Shown: in pieces, positions 47,562 through 60,799 of the stretch
Layout: every line of letters begins with the position of its first letter
How positions within the stretch are numbered: the stretch's first letter is position 1
Source: Lunularia cruciata
Lineage: Eukaryota; Streptophyta; Marchantiopsida; Lunulariales; Lunulariaceae
Direction: 5' to 3'
DNA length: 64,000 nt
Assembly: GCA_948567375.1 (NCBI GenBank)
Contig: OX419762.1
Coordinates: 67,001 to 131,000, forward strand
Notes under the pieces: model-generated
Seen by the model: the letters and a program-made list of their open reading frames with translations, nothing else
What the model was told of the DNA's origin: nothing
The model's database searches: none
Position numbers and translations under genes: made by a program

Positions 47562-48368
47562 CGTGTCAATGACAATCGCAGGTTGAATTCCCCCCGTTGA
47601 ACTATCAAGATATAAGTCCTCTGGATTTTCTCTTCACAGCCACGAGCCTCCCCTCGGATGGTTCGTGGCGTTCTGAATCGAGAAAACTCTTATGTCAGCT
47701 TCCCCTTTAACGAACAACCATCTACCGAGGTACCGCTACACTACATGGAACTCAGAAGGTCAATTTACACTAAGAATTGCCGCCAAAGTATCGTTTGCAA
47801 GAAAGCAGTAGCAATAACTTTGCAGGAAAAGCAGAGCATCCCGAAAATTGGTACATGAAAAGTCGCAAACTGAGCCAAATAGTATACCTCAGGAAAACGA
47901 AGAAGGAAAACAACGCCCTGATAAGTGCAGAACTTGACCAGTAAAAAAAGAAAAAAGGCAACAGGCGTAGGACAACCAGAAGGCAGAAGGATGGAAGACC
48001 CATCAAGCCCGTACCAGGATAAAGCCCAAGAGAGGTAAAACGAATTTGAACAGAAAGGAGAAACGAACACAATCCCAGGGAAGAACCTTACAGCACCAAG
48101 ATTAAGTGGCGGGGGTAAACACGTTAAATAATCATCTGCTGCTGAATGATATGATAAAGGTCCTCTTAGGGGTGGAAGTGTTTTAGACGTGATGAGTTTC
48201 CTTTTTGTAACTGCGAATCTGTTCTTTAAAGGTAAGGTGTATGAGTCTCTTTATCTCAATGAGGAGAGATGAATGTGACATGTGAAACAGTATCATGGCT
48301 CTTCTCTCTTACAAAGATCTCAAAATGTACAAAAGTCTCCAAAGTAAGGTCTAAACAAATCAAAGGTG
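47562..48368. other. Upstream side of the reductase gene
   Basis: Possible site of a missing first exon and promoter of the reductase gene; none could be defined. Includes a diverged copy of the conserved 60-bp motif (47957-48019). Confidence 0.45.
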
Positions 48369-48554
48369 TCATATAGTTGTTATAGCCTCTATCATTCTTA
48401 TTGTTGATCTTGCTTGAAAGGCAGCTCGTGCAAAGAACTCTGACCGTAGGAGGTTGGTAACTACCAAGTCAAGCAATGTATGCGGTCTATGGGTGAAAGT
48501 CATTAGATCGACATTTACTAGATGAGGAGGTGAACCAAGTAAGTTTATGGGCAA
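48369..48554 (-). pseudogene. Fragment of transposon-type ORF
   Basis: 61 codons (VDLMTFTHRPHTLLDLVVTN) similar to the decayed ORF at 2041-2758. No context of a complete element. Confidence 0.5.
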
Positions 48555-48727
48555 GTTTAACCCCCACTCAATTTGTATTGTAAAAGACTAACGGTAGAAC
48601 CTATATCACTATGTCTCAAATGTTGTCGTAAACTCTAGTGTACTCTATCCCAAAAGAACATAGTAAAATGTATACCTTATGTGTCATATCAAGATCCACT
48701 AGTACAGTAGTCTAATAGATCATAATA

Positions 48728-49076
48728 GGGGGTTTCAGATTTAGGTTTTCACTGCCCCTTAAGGAATCCGTAAAACAATTTATGGGTAGACGATAATTTT
48801 TTTACGGGAGTACAACGAGGTATTACCGGGGAAAATTCCACAACCGAAAACATTTTTATACGGTACACAACGCGTAGTTTTTTTATGGGCAATAGGTGAT
48901 CTCATAAAATCTAGTGCATAAATTAATAATTATTTACTTTAGTTTTACCATAAAATTTTCTAACTCTAATTTTTATTTGGGACCATTCAGTTTAAACCAA
49001 ATCTTGACTATGGGTATCCATAAAACATTTTATGGATTTCAGATCATTAACCTGAAAATCTGAAATCTAAACCCCC
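48728..49076. mobile_element. MITE, 349 bp, TA target duplication
   Basis: Inverted ends GGGGGTTTCAGATTTAGG and TCTGAAATCTAAACCCCC, with TA on both sides (48726-48727, 49077-49078). An inner palindrome ATCCATAAAA-C-ATTTTATGGAT lies at about 49014. The end sequence resembles the MITE at 20969-21251. Confidence 0.75.
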
Positions 49077-52000
49077 TAATGTTAAGTATGGTAAGTTTAA
49101 CTATAGAAAGAATGTTATAGTAAACTCCTTGGATAAGAAACAATGGTACTCAATCAAAGGCGAAACACAAAGCTAAATTCAAAGCCTTAGGTCTTACGTC
49201 TATTATCATGGATACTTGGCTAATTTTCCATGCTTGATTTGGGTGGTTTACCCTTCTCGTGAATCATTCCTCATTCATGAGATTGTCCACAAGGTATCTA
49301 TCAATTACAAGGAAGTTCCCAACCTGTCCCATTCTATTAGATCTTCTTCTTGTAGTCCTTGTATCAAGGGTGCAAGTTGTGCTCCTATTGGTTTTTTAGG
49401 GTTAGTTGGCTTTCACGCAAGCCGTGGAAAGAGTCAAGGTTTGGGAAAGAAGTTGGGCTCTTCTCTCCTTGCTACCCTTTATTAAATGGACTTGTTGTTT
49501 AGTTGAGTCCAAGGAGTCTCCTTTGGTCCTAAGTGTAATTGGTGAGTTATCATCCATGATGATAAATTTTGCTTCTTTGTGTTGTCCTTGAGTTGTGTCC
49601 TTCCCAAAAGCGGAAGCTTGCACCTCTATGATTCTCATAATAATTCTCTATCCTCTCAAGGGGGACATCCTTTTCTTTGGGAAGTAGACTTTTGCTTCCT
49701 CCTCCTCTCTTGTGCGTGACCTTATCCTCACCTTAAGCTTCTTCTTTTCCTTTACTAAAGTTGGGGACATTATTACCTCCTTTTCAAGGTTGGTTGCTTT
49801 CTTCCTCTTGTTGCAAGACGATTCTCTTTTTGTAGGATCACCTACTTCTTGCTATTCTTCTTCTTGTATAGCCGGGATAGGAGTTAATTGTAATTTCAAG
49901 AGGTTCACTTGCTCCCTATCAGTCCACTTGGTGAAATTTGTGATTAGCAAAGTGGTCACATGAGGACTCATATTCTCACACCCATCCCACTTCACAATCT
50001 CTTGGTAACTCTTCTTGAAGATAAGCAAGGAGGAGGTTGGTAATACCTCCTTTGTGAGGTTTTCCTACATTTGGATAGACCTTAGAGCTAGATATTTGAG
50101 AATAGCCAATAACATGGGCCCCATAAGGAAGGGCCTTCCTCCCTTTGCCTTCTCTTTTGGGTCTACTTTTCTAAAACTTGAGCAGCATTCTTGCAACTTA
50201 GTGAATATCACAGGTGCATAATTCAACACCTCCCTATGTATCACAGTTCCAATCAGTGCATTTGTTATAAATGCACTAAGGAAAGACACATTCCTTTTTC
50301 CACTTGTAAGCCTATAGAAGTTCTTCATGGTATAGAAGAGTGGTGGTTGTGTCATTATTGCCATTAGAGATCCATTCTTATTCATGGGCCCTATAGAAGT
50401 TCTTCATGGTATAGAAGAGCGGTGGTTGTGTCATTATTGCCATTAGGGACCCATTCTTATTCATGGGCCCTATGGGACTATCAATTATATTTAAAAAGGA
50501 TAGCCTTGGTAAATGTTGTGGACTAAAGTAGAATTCTTTCCAAACTAGAGGAATGTCATTTGTTTTGGCCTCAAAGAGAATACATCTTGTATGGTGTCTT
50601 TAGGTGGGGATTGTTGAAAAACTCTTAGAATTCCTTGGTATAGGAAGTGGAAGGTTTATCACTTTGCCTCATCTTGTATCTCATATGTTATTGCCCAGAT
50701 TCTAAGAAGCTACTCTTCCATTGGCAAAAAGAACTTATAGGCTACAAAATTCTAGATCTTCCTTTGCTCCATGTTTCCCTTCACTATAGAGTCTACATTG
50801 TTGAAACCACACAAATATCATAATTGGATGTAAATTGGGGCATTACTCTTGATGTTCTTTTGTGGTGCCATGCCTTCTTTTTCTTTTTTTAAGGTTGTAA
50901 AGTATGTTATTATTGTGCTAATTCTCTTTCTTGAAAGTGTTCAAAATTTGTGCACTACTCCAATTCTTTGAATATGTAGTTGTAAATACTTTGGAGGATG
51001 TTTGTGGGTAAAACACCATCTATTTGATATTTTTCTATATCAAGGCAGAATTTTTAGTGCTAAAAATGATTGGTTCTATTCCCATTTGACCCAATTGGTC
51101 CAAAAGAGCTTCCCAAATCAACCTCCTGGTGAATTCTTGATCAATATGCATGTATCTTTGGATTTTTGTCTTAGCAATTGCATTCATGTAGGTGGTTATT
51201 TATTGCTGATCTGCTTTCCCTCAACTAATTTTCTTGATGGTTTGTATTCTTGTTGTTTCACTCTAGCAAGCTTTTGTAATTTTGCAACTTTTGAGCTACA
51301 ATTGACAAAATGATGAGGACTTGGATTCCTTGAAGGGTTTTGTTGGGTTGTGATCCTTATTGCTCATTATGCCTTTCTACCATAATTAAATTTCTCCATG
51401 AAAAGTACACTACCTTGCACTCGGAGATAAAGAGTAATCCTCCACTTGGCATTGTATCATGTCAAAAGCCCAAAAATTGCATGTGTGGCACCATTTTTTC
51501 ATTGAATGTAGCCTATCATGAATTTATGTCATCCTTTCTTGGGGCTATCATAGTCACCATGCACTATGGGAAACAAAAGGTTCCCATATGGATGTTTGTT
51601 ATTTGCCTATTGTATCTATCTTTTGAGTTTGCATTTTGGTGTTTGAGGTCCATATAAGAGAATCTCAAAACAAATACGGATCCATAGACTATCTTGTAGT
51701 GCTTCAAGAAGTCAATCAAATCCTAGGGCAAGGCATTCCTACCAATAGGGTATCATAGGCTAGTTCTCAAGACATAACAAAAAAATGGGTCCTCCATGGC
51801 ATTTGTTCTTCTTGGTCCCTTAAAGGAATGTAATTGGAATTGTAGGGTATACACTTTGAACCGTTAGTACAAGATTCTAGAACTTCTTTTTCTAGTGTTT
51901 CAAGTTACACCAATCCGTTGTTGAACACTTCATGCACTCTATAGAGTCCTAGCTATTTTTGGAAAATTTACTTGGGAATCAACCCACCCTATCATTGAAC

Positions 52001-52100
52001 TTGAGTACTAGGTCTTTTTTGTAGAGTGGTACCTCTATTTTTTTGTTTGGCTAAGTGGTGTATAGTGTATAAAATGCTTGCAAGCACTTTTTATTTAGAT
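49077..52100. other. Decayed repetitive DNA without a clear element
   Basis: Short ORFs here have no recognised family. A 79-bp unit is tandemly duplicated (50311-50389 and 50390-50468) with few differences. AT-rich, probably old retroelement sequence downstream of the gypsy element at 52.1-54.5 kb. Confidence 0.5.
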
Positions 52101-54500
52101 CATGAAATGCAAACACCCTTTCTTCCGTGATCTCTCCCTCCTCAAACCAAGACATCCCAAGCAAGTTGTGGGTAAGAATTCTAAGTGAATGAATGAGGAA
52201 TTTGATCACTAAAACAGCTTCTTGCTCATATATGAGCTAAAAGGAGGTGAATCTTATGGTGAGCTTGATGGTGGTGAGGTATGCCTAGAGTGCACCCACA
52301 AAATTTTGGTCCCAATTGGTTGGATATACGTTGACCATTTTTTTAAGAATTGTTATCAAGATGCTATTAACAAGTTCCACTTGGCTAGTAGCTTGAGGAT
52401 GATATGGGGAAGACCGTTTATGTTGGAACTCATATGCCATAGTAAGATCCCACACTCCTTTGTTGATGAAATGAGACCCATTGTTGATGACATGGATAAG
52501 GAAACACCAAAATAGGATATAATATTTTGTGTAAAACATGGACAGCCATTGCTGCTAAGTTGTTGATAAAAGATATAGCTTTTGCCCATTTAGTGATGCA
52601 ACTACAATGTCAATTGCAACTATAATGTAGTGGTAGCAATTGTTTCTAGCTGCAAGATTGACGAGGCCCACAAAGTCAAGTCCTTGTTGTTGGAATAGTT
52701 GCACCATTAACACCATATGGAGGTACATGTGATATCTAGAAATGGGTTTGCCAATACATTGGAAAGTGTCACACATATAGGCATATTGATTGGCATCTTG
52801 GGCAATTTATGGCTACCAATAACCTACTAGATAGATTTTGTAGGAAGTTAGTTCTCTTGAAAAATGCCCATCCAATTCATTAAAATGACATGCTTTAAGT
52901 GCTACATGGATTTTTTCAAGATTGATGCAATGTTGGAGCACTTGGTCAATGCACATTTTATAAAGATTGTTGTGAAGAAGTGTGAAGTGAAGAGCTGACA
53001 TATGAGAGCTCTTATGGTTGCTTTTGGGTAAGTTGGTTGGTATATATGCATCATGGACAAATATTTATTGATCTGGCATGTCCAAGTTGATTGAGTTATC
53101 ACTTGATCACATACATAGAAGAGGTGAAAATCTATGGGATTAATATTAAGAGAGTTTGCAATTGGATTTCCAAGAATGCAGGAGATGAAATCCGTATTAT
53201 TGTGAGACTTGTTAGGATGATACTCAATTGTAAATGAAAATTATTGTAGAAGTAGCATCCATTGTGCAAGTTGTCCCACACATCAATCTTTGTTGATGAG
53301 GTATTTGAGAGCCTTGATGAGGTATCTTGTGATCTACATGGAACATAACTATTGTATAAGAGGTAGTGTCAAAATTTTTGCAATGCAAAAATCATGCCAA
53401 GACATTCTTGTTTGGTTGTGGAGTAATTGAATTTTGCAAAGCTAAGCTATTAGCTAGCATAATAGAAGAGTGTTCTTGTTGTTGCTCATCATATTGAGCT
53501 AGGATAGCTCCCATTGCCATGTTTGAGGTATCCACAAATACATGAAAACTGGGGTCCTTGTTGGGCACGGCAAGAATGAGTATTATGGCCAATTTTGCTT
53601 TCAATGTATCAAAAGCTTTTGTACATTGATCTGTCCACAAGAAGTCCATTGTGGAATGTAGTATTCCAATGAGCTTCAATGTGATCTTAGCATACATATG
53701 GACATACATTGATAGTATCTCATGTAGCCTAAGAAACATCATAGGTCATATATAGTTGTAGGTATGGGCAATTGTGAGATGACTGCATTTTTTTGGGTTG
53801 ACCATGATGTCATTTCTGTAGACTAGATGGCCTAAAAGGATACTATGCAAAACTACAAATAAAGATTTAGGGGGATTGAGAGAAATTTGGATGTGCCAAT
53901 AAGTGTACAAAGTGGCATGTAGTACCCAACTATAGTCAATTTTTGGGAATTGTGTATACATATGTTGTCCAAATAGAGCCTAAGCTCCATATAGATGTCT
54001 CCAAAGGAATTAATCATATAGTGCTTACATGTTTTGGGAGCATTTTGTAGTCCAAATGGCATCCCTCAATAGGCATAAGTCTCCCACTTGGTTACAAAGG
54101 TGGCCTTCCATTGATATTTTGGAGCAATAGCAATTTGGTTGTATTTAGAGTAGCCACCTATAAAGGAAAAGCACTAATTATTGGATAATTTATCAATTAG
54201 TGGGCTAATTGACAAGATTAGGAAGGGGTCCAAGATAGTTTGGGAATTTAGCTTATAGAATTCTATGCATATTTATACCTTTCCCATATCCTTTTTGAGA
54301 ACCACTAGAATTGGCAATGCCTACTTAATTTTGCCTATGGGATAGATAGACCCACACTTGAGTGGTTTATCCAACTCTTCCTAGAATTTCTAAGAGTAAA
54401 TGGGATTCAACCTATATGGTTTAGATTGGACTAGAACAACATCCACATTAGGAGTATACGATATTGACATGGTTTTGGGTTAACACTCATAAGTTTTGTG
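52100..54500 (-). mobile_element. Ty3/gypsy pol remnant (element X)
   Basis: Minus-strand, frameshifted pol in the order RT, RNase H, integrase. RT: MPFGLQNAPKTC near 54062 and LYLDNICI (for YxDD) near 53960. RT/RNase H: FLWTDQCTKAFDTLKAKLA and HVFVDTSNMAMGAILAQ near 53640-53490. Integrase core: NGSHFINKGVWDLT and PYHPQATSQVELVN near 52480-52380. The YLDD box reads YLDN. RT before integrase identifies Ty3/gypsy. All frames are broken. Confidence 0.85.
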
Positions 54501-55442
54501 TAGTTGTAGAAGAAAAAATCCCAAAACTTGTGGAAGATTTCTTGGTATGTAAGCTATTCATCCATGCTTATTGTTATATTGTTTCAAACATATTTAAGAG
54601 TCTTTCCACATGGAAATTATCTAGGTCCTAAAATTCATCTACTATTTTTAAGTGGATTGGAATGGCCTTAGTTGAGTGTTCATGAGGTTTCTCTAAAAAA
54701 CAGTGCTACAACTCTTCATCTTGTATTTTTTGGTATACATCTTGCTCTTTTTCAAGTTGCTCTGAGGTCCTTCTCTTGGTGTAAAAAATTGGGTTACCAA
54801 CTTTCTCACCTTGTCCGCCATCACTAGTATGGGATGGTAAAACCCATTTTCTTACCATGGAGGGAGGAAATTTTGTTGTCCACCATAGTCTTTATGTTAT
54901 TGTATCAAGGAATAATAATGTCATTAGAAAGAGCACCATTGAGAAAGAAGCATTCTTCATCTATTTCTTTATCTTGGCAATCAAAGTAATCATTGATATA
55001 ATAACACGAGGTTTGAAAGGTGGCACAAACATGCTCCTTTGTGTGCAGCAATAGAGACATGCCTTCATGGGGGAAGTTATCATTTGGGTGGATGGAGATG
55101 GTTCCTAAATTTCAGAGCCTTGTGGAGGAGGTTGTGGAAATGGATTTGCTAACAACATCTAATAATATGGGAGACATTGTCAGGTGGAACTATACAAGTT
55201 TATCATTATTGTATCTTGGGATGGTACATGCACACTCATCTCCTTTGCAATTGTGAACAAGCAATTAGCAAATGTATTTATGATCTCCTCATCACTATCA
55301 ATGTGAGTAGGGTTTCATGCATCAATTTTAAAACTTAGTTCACACTCATGATTGGAACTAGAAGTGTGCTTTATAAGGTACATTGGGAGGACCATGTGAT
55401 TCAATTTCCTTCCAAAAGCCAACTTACCAATTTTCCATGAGA

Positions 55443-56100
55443 TGATAATATGCATATATACATCACTACACAACATACATTGTTTTCAACATCATACACT
55501 ATAGAAGCACAACTCACACATAAGTCATACCCACATGAACTCTAAAGTGCCACAATAATCAATTCTTCATCAACTCAAATTAGATCAGTACTTGATCTTT
55601 CATTCAACAATCTGCCAACAACTAGACATTGATTATAGTCAAGCCACACCTACTCTAGCTAAGAGACTCCAAGTGATGCTTATCAATCTTTTGTCTACCT
55701 TAATAGGAACTCGAAGGCTCAACATTAAAGAAGTGAGCTCTTTGCATTGCACTTTTAAGGTATACCTCTAATTTTGACCTAAATCTCCAGCCCTAATGGT
55801 CCCATTGATGGCACACTTAACAAAGCAAATTGTGCAAGTGACAATGGGCCCCACCATCTAGTCAATACCTCCAACATTAAATCTGGCCGTCAACATGTAG
55901 TCTATGAATAATTGCCAAAATACCTTTGACTACCAACACTACTACTGCAACGTCCAAGCAATCTAAGTGCAACACTGCAAATGATGTGATAGTTGTCATG
56001 CATATATACATCACTACACAATATACATCACTGTCAACATCATACACTATAGAAGTACAACTCACATATAAGTCATACATGAACTCTACAGTACCATAAT
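55443..56100. repeat. LTR-like direct repeat of element Y, left side
   Basis: 55560-55985 matches 60275-60720 in the same orientation (shared TACCTTTGACTACCAACACT, AAGAAGTGAGCTCTTTG with variation). In addition a ~115-bp block beginning GCATATATACATCACTACAC occurs at both 55453 and 56000, about 545 bp apart, as if two LTR copies abut. Confidence 0.7.
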
Positions 56101-57134
56101 TGCACTCCTAGCTGGCGGTTAGGTCCCTCTAACTCCAAATAGCCATCTACTCTAAGTATGTGGTATACTCTATGGTGGTCAAAGATCAAGAGGCCAAGTG
56201 CTATCGATCCCCATCATTCATCACTTGTTTCTAATCTATACCATATAAAGGATGAATTTGCTATAGTTCAAGTACATTTAGTATATAACCACTATCCTTG
56301 AGGAATCACCATGAAGGAAGGAGTCAAACATACCATATTTCATCCTCTCAAATAGCTATCACACATCACCATAGTAGTAGCTCCACCAGAAGAGCCGCAT
56401 AACATGCACCTCAAGCCTATACTTACAAGTGCCAAGCTTGGATCCATAGTACCATCAATGTTTGGAAGGTGGTATGGTGCATAATTATGCACATGATCTT
56501 TCCAAAAACACCATCATGTCCTTCCAACACAAGGACACGAGAAGGCAAAAACTCACACACTCTCAAGATAGTGTGGCCCATAGTAACATCAAGTGTCATT
56601 GATGATGTTTGTTGTAGATATACATAGTCATCTAGATGAAATTGATAGATCAAGGATTTATTACCTCCTCCTCAAATATTAGCATAGCGTAAGGTATCTG
56701 TAATACTCCAAGGACAGAAGAGAGAGAAAACACAAATTTCACACTCAACCTTTGATGCCCCAAAGGAGCACCTTCTCTTTATTACATAGACAAAGAGGAT
56801 CTCCTCCAAGGAAGCTCCACCATAGGATTAGGGACACAGATAGGTGACATGTCAGAAAGCTCCACCCTTGGATTACTTACTTGGATGGGTGACATGTTTG
56901 GTCTAGGTCCTATCTGGTTGGTCAAACAAGTGTTGACCGGAGGGAATCTTTTAGGGAATCTTCCTGTAGGAATCTAAGAATCACTTGAGTAAGGTACCGT
57001 TGGAAAGCTCTCGATGAGACAAAGCAAGGGGGAGGGAAGGCCAACCTTTCCTCCATTTGGAAGGGAATCTTCACATTTTCAAGGCCTAATTCATCCGTTT
57101 AGGCCTCCAAAATTGCCTTCAAAGATTTCAGGCA

Positions 57135-57430
57135 TATTTTGGTTCCTACTCTATTAGTAGAAGTCCCCTTTTGGTGGTACCTCTTTCTGATCTGTTTAGT
57201 CCATCATGTGTAACATCCGTCCAGATGATACCAAACCAATTCTCACCTTTTAATCATATATCTAGCTATTGGTTCTAAGGTTCTCAAGTCTATTTTGGTT
57301 TCTACCCTATTAGTAGAAGTACTCTTTTGGTGATACTTATATCTTATCTGTTTTGACCATCATGTATAACATCATTCTAGATGTTACCAAACCAAATTTC
57401 ACATCTAGATCATATTGCTAGCTCTTGGTA
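57135..57430. repeat. 156-bp tandem duplication
   Basis: Copies starting TATTTTGGTT at 57135 and 57291 share CTATTAGTAGAAGT and CATCATGT.TAACATC blocks with scattered substitutions. Confidence 0.75.
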
Positions 57431-57579
57431 TTACAGTATCCTATGTTGAGCAATCACCAAGTTCTCCAAGGACATTGGCATCATTTCCTATTGTGAACAT
57501 GAGCTTATCTATGCCTATTGAGAACATGAAATGAAAGATCTTTGCCTATTGAGAACATGCACTTATCTATACATTTGGA

Positions 57580-60500
57580 TCATCCAAGTTCAAAACTACA
57601 ATAACATCTTGACAAATGGCTATTGGTAAATTTGGATTTTGTCCATAGAGTATAAAGTAAGGAGAGAAGGATGTTAACAAGGCTTGCCGGCTAAACTGAT
57701 AGCCCATGGCCAATCAAGGTAATTGGAGATCCCAATCTCCCAAGTAGTCTCTCTACAAACCATATTTCTGCAATATTCTCTTCACCATTTGAACCGCTCT
57801 CTTTGCTAAGCCATCTGCCTTAGGGTGATCTTGGGAAGTAATATGATGATCAATCAAAGGCTTATCACACAAGATCTAAAACTTCCCCAAGAACTTTGTA
57901 CCCTAATCAATCAAAACCTCAATTAGTGCACCCAAATGACTGAGAACCTGATCCATGATCAAGTAAGCCGTCCCTTCACTAGACTTATCAAGAAGTGCTA
58001 CCAACTCAATCCACTTGGAGAAGTGCTCCACCATAACCAAAACATATTTATGATGTCTCACAATCAATGGTAAAGGTCAAGCAATGTCCAAACTCCACTA
58101 ATAACCCAACCCCATGATAGGTAATAGGTGTAATTGTGGTGTGGGAATATTAAAAGATGCTCTAACTCGGTCACACACCACACATCTGGTAACAAACTAC
58201 TATACATTGGTCTGCATACCACACCACCAATAATGACTCTAAAGTAAGTTATATGTATGCTTTATTCCAAAATATCCTAACTCCTCATGAACATGATGGA
58301 CCAACTATGGTCTCTAAGATGGAAGTGTTATTACTTGCACTCTATTATCCTCCCTTACATGAAGAATGTATTTGCACTCCAATCTGACCCGTCTAGCTTG
58401 TTGAAGAACAAGATCTCTCTCCTTGGCCCCAATTGTGCCACCTACAACACCAATGCAAAGATAATCCATCATTGAGACATCATTATGAATGTCTTGATGT
58501 ATTGTACCACTATCTTCACCCTTTGGATTTGTGACTTCAATAACTCCATTTGTATGCGCTAAGAGAGATACCACCAAAACATCAACAAATATATAGAGAA
58601 AGGTAGATGCATGTTAACTTGGCACCATCTTCTCATCTGTCTTACCATGCCAATGTATCTAATTTGATCATATTGGTTGGATATGGGTTTCTACTAACCT
58701 ATCTCCATCACGGTTCACCACTCTAGGTCTATGAATAACCACAAAATCATACCTTTGTAAAATCAAAGCCCATCTACTCTTGTTAAATCAAAGCCCACTA
58801 CACCACCTCTTGTAGTGGTGCTTTTACTTGTAGGAGCACTATTTCCAACTAGTGCCCCTCCTCTAGTTCCATTGATGCTATTAGACTTAGAACTCATGAG
58901 GTATTGTTTGTCTACTCTTGGCAACCAAGCCTAAAGTGATGGAGACCAATATTGTCTCCATAGCTTGATATCCTCCAAGTGAGATCTCTTGAACTCATGA
59001 TAGTTATCCATTGATGGATCCTCCAAGTGCTACAACATCCTTTTCCATGCCATGAAAGGTGTGAACAAAGTCAAATTTGCATCTACTATATATCATACCA
59101 GCTATCACACTCATGGATGAAATCATCTAAACTCAATGGTACCCACCATACCAAAGTGACACTTGAGGCATTTGGAGGCCCTATAAATCTCATCCATGTC
59201 CTACAACAATGGTGGGCACATCAAGTGCACTCTCAATTGAATCAACTCTTGTGTCAAACTCCAACTTAGAGTCAATCATCTCTCACACTAGGACCCAAGA
59301 TATAGAATAATATTGAGCACCACTCTAAGTAAACCCATTGCATACTATAGTGCTATCCCCTTTGGAATCCCCAAAAAACTCCATCATGACAAAGTAACCA
59401 TACACTAAAACCTACAATTGTAACCACCACAAGTACCCCACCAAGTACCTACACCTACTGAACACCACCCTCTAATGTAGGTCTAACTATAATAACTACA
59501 CAAGGGGAAATGGCAACATGTAACCTACCATCACAACTTACACTCTTGCGGTTTGCAAGTCATCACTTCTTACCTCACCAAAGAGAAACACAAGTAATTT
59601 GATTGGTCATCACTCCAACCTCACTACCGAGAGTACACCAAAGCACCAACACTCTAAAGTCAAGGCATCTCATACAAATAGGAAGCATAAAATAGAGAGG
59701 TTCCAATCACAAGAATAAACCTCAATCTCATAAATCAACATTCAATTGACTCTACCAACATTTGGCATTTGATATAATTTGAGTATCTATCTACTTCCTA
59801 AGCTACAAGGATTATTGAGAATGGGATCAAACTTCTTCTAGCCAAAATTTGACATAAATTCTCCATGAAAGATTTGACATAAAATCAAACATAAATTTGA
59901 GGTAAATTTTGATATAAAATCACTAGATTTGGTTGGCTACCAAATTCTTTGCTAAATCTACACTTGAGCAAAATTGAAAGGATTGGGATCTCAAAATCTC
60001 TAATTCTGGGAATAGGTTCATAACTCTACCTTCAATTTTACCTTTCAAGCTCAATTTGCAGCAAATTGGTCCTATTTTCACCTCTTGAGCTCAAAACAAA
60101 CACTATTGGTTGAAATTGACTCTATTTTCAAGGAAATTTGGCCATTGCTTCTGCACAAAATCACCCTCAAGGAAATCCAAATCATGATCCAGGTACCAAT
60201 GATCCACTAAGCTTGAGAAACCACCAAAACTCTCAATTCTTGCACCTAGTTTCCCCCTTACTCTCACTTCTTTGATGTAATCAGTTCTTCATCAACTTGA
60301 ATCAACTCAAATCAAATTTGTACTTGATCTTTCACCCAATAACATGCCAAAAATTGGGCACTTATTATTAGTCAAGCCACACATACTCTAATGAAGAGAC
60401 TTCACGTGATGTTCATCTGCTTTATGTCCACCATAGCCAAGAACACAAAGGCTCAACATTAGAGAAGTGAGCTCTTTGGGGCTGCACTTCCAAGGTATAC

Positions 60501-60726
60501 CTCTGATTTTGACCTAGATCTCAACCTTAATAGTCCCACTAATGGCACACTTGACAATGCAAATGGTGCAAATATGGTGGGCCCCAACCATATAGTAAGT
60601 ACCTTGAACATGAAATTTGACCGTCAACAAGTAGTCTATGAGTAATTGTCAAAATACCTTTGACTACCAACACTACTACTCCAACATCTAAGCAATCTAG
60701 GTGCAATGCCACAAATGGCATAACAC
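57580..60726 (-). mobile_element. Ty3/gypsy element Y, internally deleted
   Basis: From right to left on the minus strand: LTR-like sequence (60275-60720), leader and gag (to about 58.8 kb, matching the gag at 1-1.3 kb), then directly an RNase H tail (RWALILQRYDFVVIHRP, near 58770-58715), then integrase (SQDHPKADGLAKRAVQMVKR, and YQFSRQALLTSFSPYF near 57690-57630). Protease and RT are missing at the gag/RNase H junction. Stops break every frame. The left LTR-like repeat is at 55.4-56.0 kb. Confidence 0.8.
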
Positions 60727-60799
60727 TCTTAATAAAAGTGGAAATTGGGTATGAGGAGGTGTATCCATGATCAATTAATTGAACAAAAAGGTTTTTTCA

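Noticed and set aside
49216..49485. Plus-strand 89-codon frame as a gene
   Set aside because: No family, no splice signals, within decayed repeat DNA.
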